A stretch of DNA of 40,542 nt. It comes from a virus. Shown here one piece after another: positions 17,437 to 25,748 of the stretch. The DNA lies in IMG/VR virus record IMGVR_UViG_3300020469_000097, positions 1-40,542 of that record. One strand, given 5' to 3'. The translations under genes were made by a program, and so were the position numbers. The first letter of the stretch is position 1; each line of letters opens with the position of its first letter. The notes under the pieces are model-generated. The model was not told where the DNA came from. It worked only from the letters and a program-made list of their open reading frames with translations, and ran no database searches.

Positions 17437-20349
17437 ATGTCTAGGGCAAGAGAACTAGCCAAGGTTGGTGGAAAGAATCAACAAGTTGTGGCGGGTCTTT
17501 CCTCACACGTTGGTGTATCAACTTTTGCTTCTGATGTTTATATGTACAGTAACCTAGAAGTTACTGGTACTACTACCTTCAATGGAGGCACACTAACTTT
17601 AGGGGATGCAAACACTGATAATATTGTCTTTGGTGGTGAAGTCGATTCACATATTATTCCTGATGATGATGGCACATATAATTTAGGTTCAGCTACTAAA
17701 GAGTGGAACAACATTTTCATTGACGGTACTGCAAACATCGATGCACTACTGGCTGATACAGCAAAAATCGGAGACCTTACCGATAATAGGGTCGTAATCG
17801 CTGGAACTTCTGGGGAACTAGAGGACAGTGGAAATCTAACATTTGATGGGTCAATCCTTACAACTACTAACGTAGTGGTAACAGGAGACACAGATTTAGG
17901 AAATGCAACAAGTGATACTATAACAGCAACAGGTCGTTTTGATAGTGATATCGTACCAAGCACAGACAACGCTCGTGACTTAGGTGCTTCAGGTTTAGAA
18001 TTCAAAGACTTATACCTTGATGGTACAGCAAACATTGACTCATTAGTCGCTGATACTGCTGATATCAATGGAGGAACTGTTGACGGTGCAGCAATCAATA
18101 GCACAACAATTGGTGCTTCTTCTCCAAGCACAGGTGCTTTTACTACTCTATCAGCAAATGGCAACGTTGATTTAGGAGATGCAACCAGTGATACTATAAC
18201 AGCAACAGGTCGTTTTGATAGTGACTTGACTCCTAGCACAGATGGAGCAAGAGACTTAGGTGCTTCAGGTTTAGAATGGCAAGATTTATTCATAGATGGC
18301 ACTGCAAAGATTGACACACTAACTGTTGACGAGAATGCAACAGTAGCTGGCACTCTAGATGTCAATAGTTCTCTACTAACAGTTGGTGTAGGTCTTACTG
18401 ATGTTATAGTTCGTGGTGGTATGCGTGTTACTGGCATCATGTCAGTTGGTAATGGAACAGTAACAATTGATGAGACAACTGTAAAGACAGGAACATCTAA
18501 CTTACACAACGTAGGTATTGAGATAGCAGGAATCAACGTTCTTGGTGCAGACACACCAATCGGGGAAAACGCTACCATTTTCAACAATGGTAATGCTACC
18601 TTCGCAGGAGAAGTAACCGCAGCGACTCTTGATATATCTGGTAATATAGACATTGATGGCACTACAAACTTAGATGCTGTTGATATAGATGGTGCTGTTG
18701 ACATGGCATCTAATCTAACTCTAGCAGGTAATGCTGACTTCAACGGAAACTTAGATGTAGATGGTACTTCAAACTTAGATGCTGTTGACATAGACGGTGC
18801 TGTTGACATGGCATCTTCCCTAACTCTAGCAGGGAACGCTGATTTCAACGGAGACCTAGATGTAGATGGTACAACAAACTTAGATGTCGTTGACATTGAT
18901 GGTGCTGTTGACATGGCATCTAATCTAACTCTAGCAGGTGACGCTGACTTCAACGGAAGTTTAGATGTAGATGGCACAACAAACTTAGATGCGACCAACG
19001 TGGTTGGAGCTCTATCAGTCACAGGTTCTGCTACAGTTGACAATGTTCAAATAAATGGAAATGAAGTTGATACTTCATCAGGCAACCTAACTCTAGACTC
19101 AGCATCTGGTAACACAGTAATTGATGACAACTTGACAGTTTCAGGTAACTTGACAGTCAATGGTACACAAACAGTCATTAATTCTACTACAGTTTCGATT
19201 GACGACAAGAACTTCCAAGTTGCTACAGGAGCTGCTGATGATGCAGCTGCGAATGGAGCAGGATTCACAGTTGACTCTGGAGACGGAGATAAAACATGGA
19301 ACTTTGAAGCAACAGGCGATAACTGGGGTTCTTCAGAGAACATCAACTTAGCATCGGGTAAGGTACTAAAGGTCAACAATTCAGAGGTACTAAGTGCTTC
19401 TGCATTGAGTTCAAACATCACAGTTCCTGGTTCTACAATCAATATTGACGGTACCACAGACATTGGTGCTGCTATCGTTGATGCTGATGAGATTCTAATT
19501 GATGATGGTGGTGGAGGAACAAATAGACGTTCCGATATGAGTAGAGTAAAGACATACATATACGGAGCAACTTCTGGAGACGCTACCGCATCTTCAGCTG
19601 GAGCAATTACTCTTGCTGCTTCAGGTGTATCTGCGAATACTTACGGTTCAGCAACTGCGATTCCAATTATAACAGTTGACGCCAAAGGTCGTATAACTAC
19701 TGCTTCAACAACAGCAGTGGACAGCACATTGATTGCTACCCTGAACACATCGGTTGCTACAACTGATACAGGCAGTAATGGTACTATAACAGGTACATGT
19801 GATGGTACAACAGTCTACGTTGCTACTACAGGACAAGTAGATATCACCGGAAACTTAGACGTTTCTTCAGGTGTCGATGTCAGTGGTAACATAACTGTCA
19901 CTGGTACAGTGGACGGTAGAGACGTAGCATCAGATGGATCAAAATTAGACGGAATTGAGAGTGGGTCTACCGCAGATCAGACAGCATCAGAAATCTTGAC
20001 ACTTATCAAGACTGTTGATGGATCTGGATCTGGTTTAGACGCTGATACTCTTGATGGTATTAGTTCTGCTTCTTTCTTAAGATCAGATACTTCCGATACA
20101 TTCAGTGGTACGTTGACAGTTTCAGGTAATATATTACCAAACGCTAACGGTACTCGTGATTTGGGAGCAAGTGGAACTCGTTGGGCAAACGTCTACAGTT
20201 CTGACTTAGACTTATCCAACGAAGCCAAGGGTGGAAACACCGTTGATGGCTCTTGGGGTTCTTACCTCATTGAAGAGGGAGAATCAAACCTTTATCTTAC
20301 CAACAGAAGAAGTGGTAAGAAATACAAGTTCATGCTAGAAGAAGTCTAG
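17437..20349 (+). CDS. Long tail-fibre protein with tandem repeats
   Basis: A 970-aa protein, low in Cys and rich in Asp, Gly, Thr and Ala. Three blocks of the type SDIVPSTDNARDLGASG plus LYLDGTANIDSL occur in the first 300 residues. A 35-aa tandem repeat (MASNLTLAGNADFNG, LDVDGTTNLDAVDIDG) follows at about residues 405-520. Near residue 735 is YGSATAIPIITVDAKGRITT, a common fibre motif. The last 75 residues (from GNILPNANGTRDLG to SGKKYKFMLEEV) are shared with the 627-aa fibre. The protein should be an elongated trimeric fibre for host recognition; repeat-number change would alter its length. It has its own late promoter, whose motif overlaps the oxygenase stop. A long open frame on the opposite strand is a side effect of the repeats. 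Confidence 0.85.
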   Translation: MSRARELAKVGGKNQQVVAGLSSHVGVSTFASDVYMYSNLEVTGTTTFNGGTLTLGDANTDNIVFGGEVDSHIIPDDDGTYNLGSATKEWNNIFIDGTANIDALLADTAKIGDLTDNRVVIAGTSGELEDSGNLTFDGSILTTTNVVVTGDTDLGNATSDTITATGRFDSDIVPSTDNARDLGASGLEFKDLYLDGTANIDSLVADTADINGGTVDGAAINSTTIGASSPSTGAFTTLSANGNVDLGDATSDTITATGRFDSDLTPSTDGARDLGASGLEWQDLFIDGTAKIDTLTVDENATVAGTLDVNSSLLTVGVGLTDVIVRGGMRVTGIMSVGNGTVTIDETTVKTGTSNLHNVGIEIAGINVLGADTPIGENATIFNNGNATFAGEVTAATLDISGNIDIDGTTNLDAVDIDGAVDMASNLTLAGNADFNGNLDVDGTSNLDAVDIDGAVDMASSLTLAGNADFNGDLDVDGTTNLDVVDIDGAVDMASNLTLAGDADFNGSLDVDGTTNLDATNVVGALSVTGSATVDNVQINGNEVDTSSGNLTLDSASGNTVIDDNLTVSGNLTVNGTQTVINSTTVSIDDKNFQVATGAADDAAANGAGFTVDSGDGDKTWNFEATGDNWGSSENINLASGKVLKVNNSEVLSASALSSNITVPGSTINIDGTTDIGAAIVDADEILIDDGGGGTNRRSDMSRVKTYIYGATSGDATASSAGAITLAASGVSANTYGSATAIPIITVDAKGRITTASTTAVDSTLIATLNTSVATTDTGSNGTITGTCDGTTVYVATTGQVDITGNLDVSSGVDVSGNITVTGTVDGRDVASDGSKLDGIESGSTADQTASEILTLIKTVDGSGSGLDADTLDGISSASFLRSDTSDTFSGTLTVSGNILPNANGTRDLGASGTRWANVYSSDLDLSNEAKGGNTVDGSWGSYLIEEGESNLYLTNRRSGKKYKFMLEEV
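17911..18225 (+). repeat. Direct repeats in the fibre gene, 276 bp apart
   Basis: A block of nearly 40 identical bases starting AGTGATACTATAACAGCAAC occurs at 17911-17949 and 18187-18225. It marks the start of two homologous 92-aa protein segments, each ending in TANIDSL or TAKIDTL. Confidence 0.75.
18640..18993 (+). repeat. Tandem 105-bp repeats in the fibre gene
   Basis: ATGGCATCT occurs at 18703, 18808 and 18913, exactly 105 bp apart. The units encode 35-aa copies (MASNLTLAGNADFNG plus LDVDGTTNLDAVDIDGAVD), with partial units at each side. The copies differ mainly at third codon positions, so the duplications are not very recent or have been selected at the protein level. Confidence 0.8.
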
Positions 20350-20358
20350 TATTTACCA

Positions 20359-20366
20359 CCTAAATA
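20359..20366 (+). promoter_or_regulatory. Late promoter, CTAAATA form
   Basis: CCTAAATA lies 24 bases before the ATG at 20391, followed by a strong ribosome site AAGGAGA (20374-20380). It is the same variant as at 5960. Confidence 0.55.
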
Positions 20367-20390
20367 GTAACACAAGGAGATTAGAAATCA

Positions 20391-21203
20391 ATGGCTCTAT
20401 ACGGTACAGGGTCAAACGTAAACCAAACTACCGACGTCAGTGCCGGTAACTACGGTTCAGCATCAGCAGTTCCGATAATTACGGTTGACTCAGACAAAAG
20501 AATAAGTGCAATAAACACAGCATCTATAGTTTTAGATGCGACAGTCAACGCTAACGCTAGTGTTGGTGATGTTGGTACTTACGCATTCTTACAACAATCA
20601 GGTACAGAAAACTCAGCAACTAACCCCGGCTCAACAGTAGCAGGGTCATCACTACGTTATAGTGATGCAACAGGAAGAAAATCAAACTCAGCACCTTCGG
20701 GTAACTGGCGTTGCATGGGTTATGATTCAGGTGCTGCACTCGTGAACTCAGGTTCAGGTACTGGTTCTGGTTCAGGTTCTGGTAACGTATCTGCTAACGC
20801 TGACGGAAACTTATCACTACAAGGTGGTAACGTAGAAGGTAATACTTCACTTGCTTCGGGTAATATCCATGGTAACTTACAAGGTAACTTGCAAGGTGGT
20901 AATGTACAGGGAAACACAAACACAAACGTTGCAGGAAACATTCAAGGTGGTAAAGGTGGTTCATATAACGTGAACAGAGGAGTTCCAACTGACCATTTAG
21001 CAGTTGGTGGTTCTGTAAACGTTGGTGGAGAAAACGTAGGTGTTGGTGGTAACGTAGCAACTGACCATTTAGCAGTTGCTGGTAATATACCAACGGATAA
21101 CTTGACAATCAACGGTACAGCTTCTGTAAACGTCACAGTGAACTCAGTCACAGTCAACACGACTGTTGCTTACAGTTCTACTTTATGGTTACGTTACTCA
21201 TAA
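20391..21203 (+). CDS. Gly/Asn-rich adhesin-like fibre-tip protein
   Basis: A 270-aa protein. Residues 22-39 (YGSASAVPIITVDSDKRI) repeat the motif seen near residue 735 of the preceding fibre. From about residue 120 the sequence becomes a Gly/Ser/Asn-rich repeat: GSGTGSGSGSGN, then (x)GGNVEGN, GNIHGNLQGNLQGGNVQGN, followed by two PTDHLAVGG-type units and a Val/Thr-rich C-terminus. Gly-rich runs of this kind are typical of distal adhesins (compare the polyglycine loops of T-even gp38), so a fibre tip or receptor-binding role is likely; homology to gp38 is not claimed. It has a late promoter and good ribosome site. Confidence 0.7.
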   Translation: MALYGTGSNVNQTTDVSAGNYGSASAVPIITVDSDKRISAINTASIVLDATVNANASVGDVGTYAFLQQSGTENSATNPGSTVAGSSLRYSDATGRKSNSAPSGNWRCMGYDSGAALVNSGSGTGSGSGSGNVSANADGNLSLQGGNVEGNTSLASGNIHGNLQGNLQGGNVQGNTNTNVAGNIQGGKGGSYNVNRGVPTDHLAVGGSVNVGGENVGVGGNVATDHLAVAGNIPTDNLTINGTASVNVTVNSVTVNTTVAYSSTLWLRYS

Positions 21204-21206
21204 ATA
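21199..21206 (+). promoter_or_regulatory. T4-type late promoter inside a stop codon
   Basis: CATAAATA contains the TAA of the adhesin-like gene (21201-21203) and lies 20 bases before the ATG at 21227. A ribosome site GGAGG (21211-21215) follows. Confidence 0.7.
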
Positions 21207-21226
21207 ATACGGAGGCATAAAAACAA

Positions 21227-21631
21227 ATGGCAACTAACTACGAAATAGCAGCAGCAAGAAACCCTAAGTGGTCAAATCCTGAGAAGAACATGATTGACTT
21301 AGAAGTTGATTTTGCTCCTCTTGATGAAGATTGGGTTCCTTATACTTGTTCTCCAACTGACGTTGTAGATCATTCAAGAACATTATATACAAACGCTCTA
21401 GCAGGGCAATATGGTACTATATCAGACTATGAACACCATGTATTATGGACACCATACTACGAAGATAGTATTGAAGTTTCGACTGAAGGTTTAGTGCAGT
21501 TACTACTTGAGAAAGGAGTATTATCTGATGATGAAGTTGATAGTATATTGATAGAGAAAACAGACCATGTAGGATATTATCGTACCACAACTGACGGTAC
21601 AGACAAGCAATGGGGTGGTGGAATGGCGTAA
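21227..21631 (+). CDS. Hypothetical late protein downstream of fibre genes
   Basis: A 134-aa acidic protein without membrane segments. It opens with ATNYEIAAARNPKWSN and includes NMIDLEVDFAPLDEDWVPYT, a pattern reminiscent of small fibre-assembly (tfa-like) proteins: a substrate-like sentence ending in DEDWVPYT. It has its own late promoter and ribosome site, and it is the last gene of the fibre block. A chaperone or tip cofactor role is plausible from position only. Confidence 0.65.
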   Translation: MATNYEIAAARNPKWSNPEKNMIDLEVDFAPLDEDWVPYTCSPTDVVDHSRTLYTNALAGQYGTISDYEHHVLWTPYYEDSIEVSTEGLVQLLLEKGVLSDDEVDSILIEKTDHVGYYRTTTDGTDKQWGGGMA

Positions 21632-21652
21632 CGTTGCGTCTTCTTTTTTATT

Positions 21653-22633
21653 ATGGCACAACAATCTGATAAATGGCATCATACGATGGCGAGGTATTTG
21701 GGTCAAAACCCTGATACCTCGTTTTTATTTGGTATAATACCTGGCGTATGTCGTGAAGCGATAGGACGTACAGACTTTCTCTATACCAACCAGCAAGCAT
21801 TTAGTAGTGATAAAGTATATACATGGTCGAGACATCATCATAATAAGATAAACAGTAATAGATTTACCAAAGTACAGAGTTATTATGGTACTGCACCATT
21901 TTTGTGGGAGTTAGGTAGAAATGCGATTCACCAGCAGGACAGCCCAGCAGGATCGTTATTTTTTCTTCCAAGAGACGATCAAGTTACTATAAGAGACGAG
22001 TCTTATAAAGAAGTAGAACAACTATTACATGACGCACCTAAACCTGTAACCGTCCTGCTGCCATGGCGTAAGTGTGATATATGGAAACAATGGGAGTTTA
22101 TTACCATACCAGAGGATTATAATGTAATACAAATGAGTAATCCTATAACACGACAAGATATACTCACCAAGTTATTTCTTCAGCACCAGCATATTTACAT
22201 CCCATGGCCAGGCACTGACATATATTATGCAGAGTTTTTACATAAAGACGTGATAATATACGATAAGTTAGAACAATATAGAACTAAGACAAGGGATGAG
22301 ATGGATCGGGAAATGGAGGTGGTATTGAATCATCTCAAATGGGGATATGATTATCTTACCAAGAAGCAAAAAGATTTCTTTGAATGGACTACCTGCTGGG
22401 CTGACATTGACTCAGGCGACAGATCACACATGGTCACAACATTTCTAGGTCTTGATGTAATAAAGAGTCCTATGGTACTGTTCAATGACTTACAAGAGCA
22501 TGGTTTGTTAGAACCGGATCGAGTTTTTCACCAGCAGGAAACTTGGGAACAAGCGTACGAGTGGATATTATCACATAAACCATCAGGTTATAGTACAACA
22601 AGTAAAGGTAATGCTATGTTTGAGTTACTCTAA
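21653..22633 (+). CDS. Unknown protein, possibly GT-B/glycerophosphotransferase-like
   Basis: A 326-aa cytosolic protein rich in His, Trp and Tyr. The segment around residues 100-215 alternates Rossmann-like strands and helices: AGSLFFLPRDDQ, PVTVLLPWRKCDIWKQW, YNVIQMSNPITRQDILTKLF, HIYIPWPGTDIYYAEFLHK, DVIIYDKL. This resembles the C-terminal nucleotide-sugar side of GT-B or CDP-glycerol glycerophosphotransferase-type enzymes (compare the pattern GThxxYAxxLGKPV), but the match is weak. Its neighbours on the other strand are sugar genes, which fits a glycan role. The stop overlaps the end of the convergent SIS-HAD gene by 4 bases. Confidence 0.6.
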   Translation: MAQQSDKWHHTMARYLGQNPDTSFLFGIIPGVCREAIGRTDFLYTNQQAFSSDKVYTWSRHHHNKINSNRFTKVQSYYGTAPFLWELGRNAIHQQDSPAGSLFFLPRDDQVTIRDESYKEVEQLLHDAPKPVTVLLPWRKCDIWKQWEFITIPEDYNVIQMSNPITRQDILTKLFLQHQHIYIPWPGTDIYYAEFLHKDVIIYDKLEQYRTKTRDEMDREMEVVLNHLKWGYDYLTKKQKDFFEWTTCWADIDSGDRSHMVTTFLGLDVIKSPMVLFNDLQEHGLLEPDRVFHQQETWEQAYEWILSHKPSGYSTTSKGNAMFELL

Positions 22634-23496
22634 TCTAAAAAATTATCACCTGCACCACGGTCATCAATATATTTGTTCGCTCTAGGTTTACCAAAGAACA
22701 ACTTATGGTATTTTACACCCCACTTCTTAAGTTGTGCTTCTGTTCTTGACCTGCAATGATAATCTGCTTCTGCTTGCTGAGCTATAATGTCCTGCGGATA
22801 CCTTGAGGTACTATGAATGAATCCTCTTGCTGTCATAAGATATATTGTATAACCTTTATCATACCATTCATTGACTTTTGATATTCTATCCATACGAGGA
22901 ACAGCAGTCCATGGACTACCATCATGCTGCTCAGTCAGTGTACCATCAATATCAATACAGTAAATGTCATCTCTATTCTCAGTTATATCATTATAAGTAG
23001 TGCCATCACGTGACTCAACATTATGAGGCAACAAAGGTAGTTCCCATCCGCCCGCAGCTATCATCATGTATATTGTCGACAAAGCATTTATTTCAAACTC
23101 ATGGTAATATAATGAGTTTATTACTATAGTATCTAATGTTGGGTGTTGTTCAGGTGCAATAAGCAGGACTGGAATTCCGATCCGTTCTAATGCTAATACC
23201 ATGGGACTGTTGACACGACAACTAATACCTATAATAAGATCAGCATTAGTACTAGCATAATCTAACCAATTCTTCTTCCAATCTCCATCCCCGCCAAGTG
23301 CAGTTTGATTCACACTATCAGGAGCAAAACAAAATTTGTGGGTGTGACGATAGATGTCACTTGCCATATGTTGAGCAATCGCAAGATTACCGCCATTACC
23401 TATCAAGGCAATACGATTTGATTTTTTTAGATACTCTGCTCCTAGTTGGATTCCTTTTGCATTTGTAGCAACCATTCTACCTCTTGTATGTGCCAT
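22630..23496 (-). CDS. SIS-domain/HAD phosphatase fusion (GmhA-like plus capsule phosphatase-like)
   Basis: A 288-aa fusion. Residues about 25-150 form an SIS sugar isomerase domain: IALIGNGGNLAIAQHMASDI matches the GNGGSAxxAxH loop of GmhA, and ADLIIGISCRVNSPMVLAL matches the second phosphate loop. Residues about 178-288 form a HAD-type phosphatase: YCIDIDGTL (D182, D184), YLMTARG, a lysine in FFGKP (K270) and YIDDRG (D278, D279), all the core motifs. Together they could isomerise and dephosphorylate a phosphosugar for LPS or capsule precursor synthesis. The SIS loop has Asn where Ser is usual. The start at 23496 gives a 55-base overlap with the upstream gene; a second Met (residue 8, 23475) would reduce it to 34. 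It is the last gene of the minus-strand operon. Confidence 0.8.
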   Translation of the reverse strand: MAHTRGRMVATNAKGIQLGAEYLKKSNRIALIGNGGNLAIAQHMASDIYRHTHKFCFAPDSVNQTALGGDGDWKKNWLDYASTNADLIIGISCRVNSPMVLALERIGIPVLLIAPEQHPTLDTIVINSLYYHEFEINALSTIYMMIAAGGWELPLLPHNVESRDGTTYNDITENRDDIYCIDIDGTLTEQHDGSPWTAVPRMDRISKVNEWYDKGYTIYLMTARGFIHSTSRYPQDIIAQQAEADYHCRSRTEAQLKKWGVKYHKLFFGKPRANKYIDDRGAGDNFLD

Positions 23497-24167
23497 GTAC
23501 GATCAACTGCCCTTATCTTACCACATTTTAGGTCAAAAGGCACTACATCATATTTACCACAGAAACCTATGGTATCCAATCCTTTCCAATACTTCACAAA
23601 TGTCATGTCGAGATCAGGAAATGATCTAATTGCATCTATACTATAAAGATACAATCCTAATTGAGTGACTACGTTGTCACATATCACATCACATTTTCTC
23701 TGCATGTGTGTGACTCTATTATTATTTACTATCATTTTTACAACATCTTCATCATCTATCTCTCCATCTTCCAACATTCGTGATGACTGTAGCACATCAA
23801 TATTATTAGTGATACCATATTCTATCATTTCGTCTAACCATACAGGTTTCGTCAATGGTTCGTCTCCTTGAATATTGAAAACATAATCAGCGTGTAAATT
23901 TTGTGCTACCTCTGCAACTCTATGCGTACATGTATAATGTTTACCAGTAATCACACCTGTATATCCTGATTTATCTACAAGATCACAGATAATATCGTCT
24001 TCAGTTGCAATTAGAATTTCGTCTATAAATTTTGATTGCTTTACTATATCTGCTACCATCAATACCATTTCTCTACCATTGATCTTGGCAAGTGGTTTGC
24101 CAGGAAATCTACCAGAGGACATTCGTGCAGGGATAACTGCTGTGATTCGTTTTTGATTGAAACTCAT
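23442..24167 (-). CDS. kdsB: CMP-KDO synthetase-like cytidylyltransferase
   Basis: A 241-aa protein, typical length for KdsB (about 245). The CTP-binding signature IPARMSSGRFPGKPL lies at residues 12-26, followed by VFNIQGDEPLTKP near residue 96 and a C-terminal VDRTWHIQEVEWL. The family makes CMP-KDO or related CMP-acylneulosonates from CTP, the activated sugar for LPS or capsule. The Met at 24167 overlaps the previous stop by 4 bases (ATGA). The sugar made in the infected cell is not known; a related 8- or 9-carbon sugar is possible. Confidence 0.85.
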   Translation of the reverse strand: MSFNQKRITAVIPARMSSGRFPGKPLAKINGREMVLMVADIVKQSKFIDEILIATEDDIICDLVDKSGYTGVITGKHYTCTHRVAEVAQNLHADYVFNIQGDEPLTKPVWLDEMIEYGITNNIDVLQSSRMLEDGEIDDEDVVKMIVNNNRVTHMQRKCDVICDNVVTQLGLYLYSIDAIRSFPDLDMTFVKYWKGLDTIGFCGKYDVVPFDLKCGKIRAVDRTWHIQEVEWLLQMQKESN

Positions 24168-25132
24168 GGTTTTATTTTAGCATCAAGACGGACATCTTTC
24201 AACTGTCTCACAGATATATATTCTTCGGCAATACGTCTCATTTGTGACCATTTATCATAAACTTTTTCATTCGTCAAATCCCAGTCAGGGTGTGTGTGTT
24301 CTTGTGGCAATGCTACCTCACAACCAAAGATATCATAGTCAGGTTTGTCGAGATTGAAATACTCATATGGTATTTTGAGTTCTCTCAATCTGTACTCTAA
24401 ATTTCTACCTTCATTTACTATGTCATCAAGATGTAACCACACCAAGTCTCTATGTTTTACATAAGCATCAAACAAATCTTTGAATACTTTCGGTCTACCT
24501 GTCATCTTGAATGCTCTCTTTCCCGCTAATTTTTTATCAAATGCTGCTAATTTACTAATCATACTATCAAGAACATCTTCTTTATAAGGTACGAAATTAT
24601 TACTTTCACCTACCCATTTTAGTGCATCACCATGAGGAGCAACTCTCTTACCATTGACGCACTCACGTTGAGTTGGAATACCAAGAAATGGAAGAGGTGT
24701 CATTCCCATTTTTACATCATCAAAATCGTTTATAATATGAACCCAATCATTATCGTCAAACATTCTTTTATTGAATGAGGGTAGGAATTTGAAATGCTTA
24801 TCGTCTTTATGTTGTGCGTATGGCATTACATCTACTGGTTTTATCAAATCTCTTTGTTTAGGTGGTCTATCATCAATATAATTGTAGCACTCTCCATATT
24901 CATAAACAGTTCTGTTCATTGGTTTCGTGCTTTTTTGTTTCTTTCTCGTTTGTATATTTCCCTCTTCATCTTTATAATATAATGTTTCATACTCTATATC
25001 TCCCTCATATCGTAAAACATTACATGAGTGACCAGACTCATTGAAATGTATTGATGACATACATGATGCTCTATGTATCATATTCATGTGGAACTTGCCA
25101 GAGTTGAATGCACCCCAATAGATATTTCTCAT
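24164..25132 (-). CDS. Hypothetical protein of the sugar operon
   Basis: A 322-aa soluble protein that I do not recognise. Visible features: RNIYWGAFNSGKFHMNM at the start, an HIINDFDDVKMGMTPL segment near residue 135, a basic stretch KKLAGKRAFKMTGRPKVF near residue 205, and an acidic C-terminal third with YEYFNLDKPDYDIFGCEV. It lies between an SGNH hydrolase and a CMP-KDO synthetase-like gene and overlaps both by 4 bases, so a job in making or transferring a sugar is likely. A sulfotransferase-type or glycosyltransferase-type fold would be consistent with the length but is not shown. Confidence 0.75.
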   Translation of the reverse strand: MRNIYWGAFNSGKFHMNMIHRASCMSSIHFNESGHSCNVLRYEGDIEYETLYYKDEEGNIQTRKKQKSTKPMNRTVYEYGECYNYIDDRPPKQRDLIKPVDVMPYAQHKDDKHFKFLPSFNKRMFDDNDWVHIINDFDDVKMGMTPLPFLGIPTQRECVNGKRVAPHGDALKWVGESNNFVPYKEDVLDSMISKLAAFDKKLAGKRAFKMTGRPKVFKDLFDAYVKHRDLVWLHLDDIVNEGRNLEYRLRELKIPYEYFNLDKPDYDIFGCEVALPQEHTHPDWDLTNEKVYDKWSQMRRIAEEYISVRQLKDVRLDAKIKP

Positions 25133-25698
25133 TTGTAGATATATTCCTTCAACTTATTTGCAATGACTTGATGACCTTTTGTTGTAGGGTGTTCGCCATA
25201 AGTCCACATATCAGGATTATCGATTTCCCAGAAATCGTCTCCCATAAGCATATCTTTGTTCTTACATAGTTTACGATATTGTGAGTAAGTATTATTTGCT
25301 CGTCCAATTTTCCAGAACAAATAAGGTATCTTTCGTGATTCAAGATAGTTTTCCATAGCGTAAACATTTTTCCACAAGTTTCTAATACCTAATTCATTTG
25401 TATATATTTTATCGTAATAAAATTTCGTGATCTTGTCAAGTGCTTTGCCGGGTCTTATACTTATCCACTTTCCTGATCTCCACATACTAAATCGTGTATT
25501 CATCGTAAACTGTATAACAACAAAATCACATTCGTTATTCTCTAACCAGTTTATTGCTCTATCTACTATCAGGTCATTACATTGACCCCCTCGTCCTATA
25601 TTTGTAACATCATCAGATAGAAATGAAGAGTATCTATCGTCTATATTTTCTAGGTCAGCACCATAAGTAAAACTGCACCCATTACAAAAGATTTTCAT
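25129..25698 (-). CDS. SGNH/GDSL-family hydrolase-like protein
   Basis: A 189-aa protein with the four SGNH blocks. Block I is NGCSFTYG with nucleophile S9, block II is NIGRGGQCND with a Gly near residue 36, block III is VVIQFTMNTR with N67, and block V is EHPTTKGHQVIA with H170. The acidic residue usually two positions before the His is replaced by Gly-Glu (GEHP), so the triad is probably Ser-Glu/Asp-His in a relaxed form. Typical family activity is removal or transfer of acyl groups from sugars. First gene of the four-gene minus-strand operon. It starts 33 bases from the divergent VOC-family gene, so the promoters must overlap in that gap. Confidence 0.75.
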   Translation of the reverse strand: MKIFCNGCSFTYGADLENIDDRYSSFLSDDVTNIGRGGQCNDLIVDRAINWLENNECDFVVIQFTMNTRFSMWRSGKWISIRPGKALDKITKFYYDKIYTNELGIRNLWKNVYAMENYLESRKIPYLFWKIGRANNTYSQYRKLCKNKDMLMGDDFWEIDNPDMWTYGEHPTTKGHQVIANKLKEYIYK

Positions 25699-25730
25699 AG
25701 TGTGTAAATACTAATACTATCTATACTTCG

Positions 25731-25748
25731 TGTGAATATTCTATCACA
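25731..25748. promoter_or_regulatory. Dyad between divergent genes
   Basis: TGTGA (25731-25735), 8 bases, TCACA (25744-25748), between the minus-strand sugar operon and the plus-strand VOC gene, covering the GTG proposed as the VOC start. On the minus strand it overlaps a possible -35 TTGTGA placed 18 bases before TATAGA. The half-sites equal the ends of the nine-copy 24-bp dyad further on, but the spacing is 8, not 14. Confidence 0.4.

Noticed and set aside
18640-18993. CRISPR array
   Set aside because: The repeats are contiguous, 105 bp, in frame and encode protein repeats without variable spacers.
17538-19559. Long minus-strand open frames (501 and 170 aa) opposite the 970-aa fibre
   Set aside because: They are rich in Ser, Pro, Val and Ala with repeats that mirror the fibre's codon pattern, have no ribosome site or promoter, and the plus-strand fibre has clear domains and a late promoter.
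21632-21652. Terminator after the gene at 21227
   Set aside because: There is a T-run (CTTTTTT) but no hairpin with a usable loop before it.
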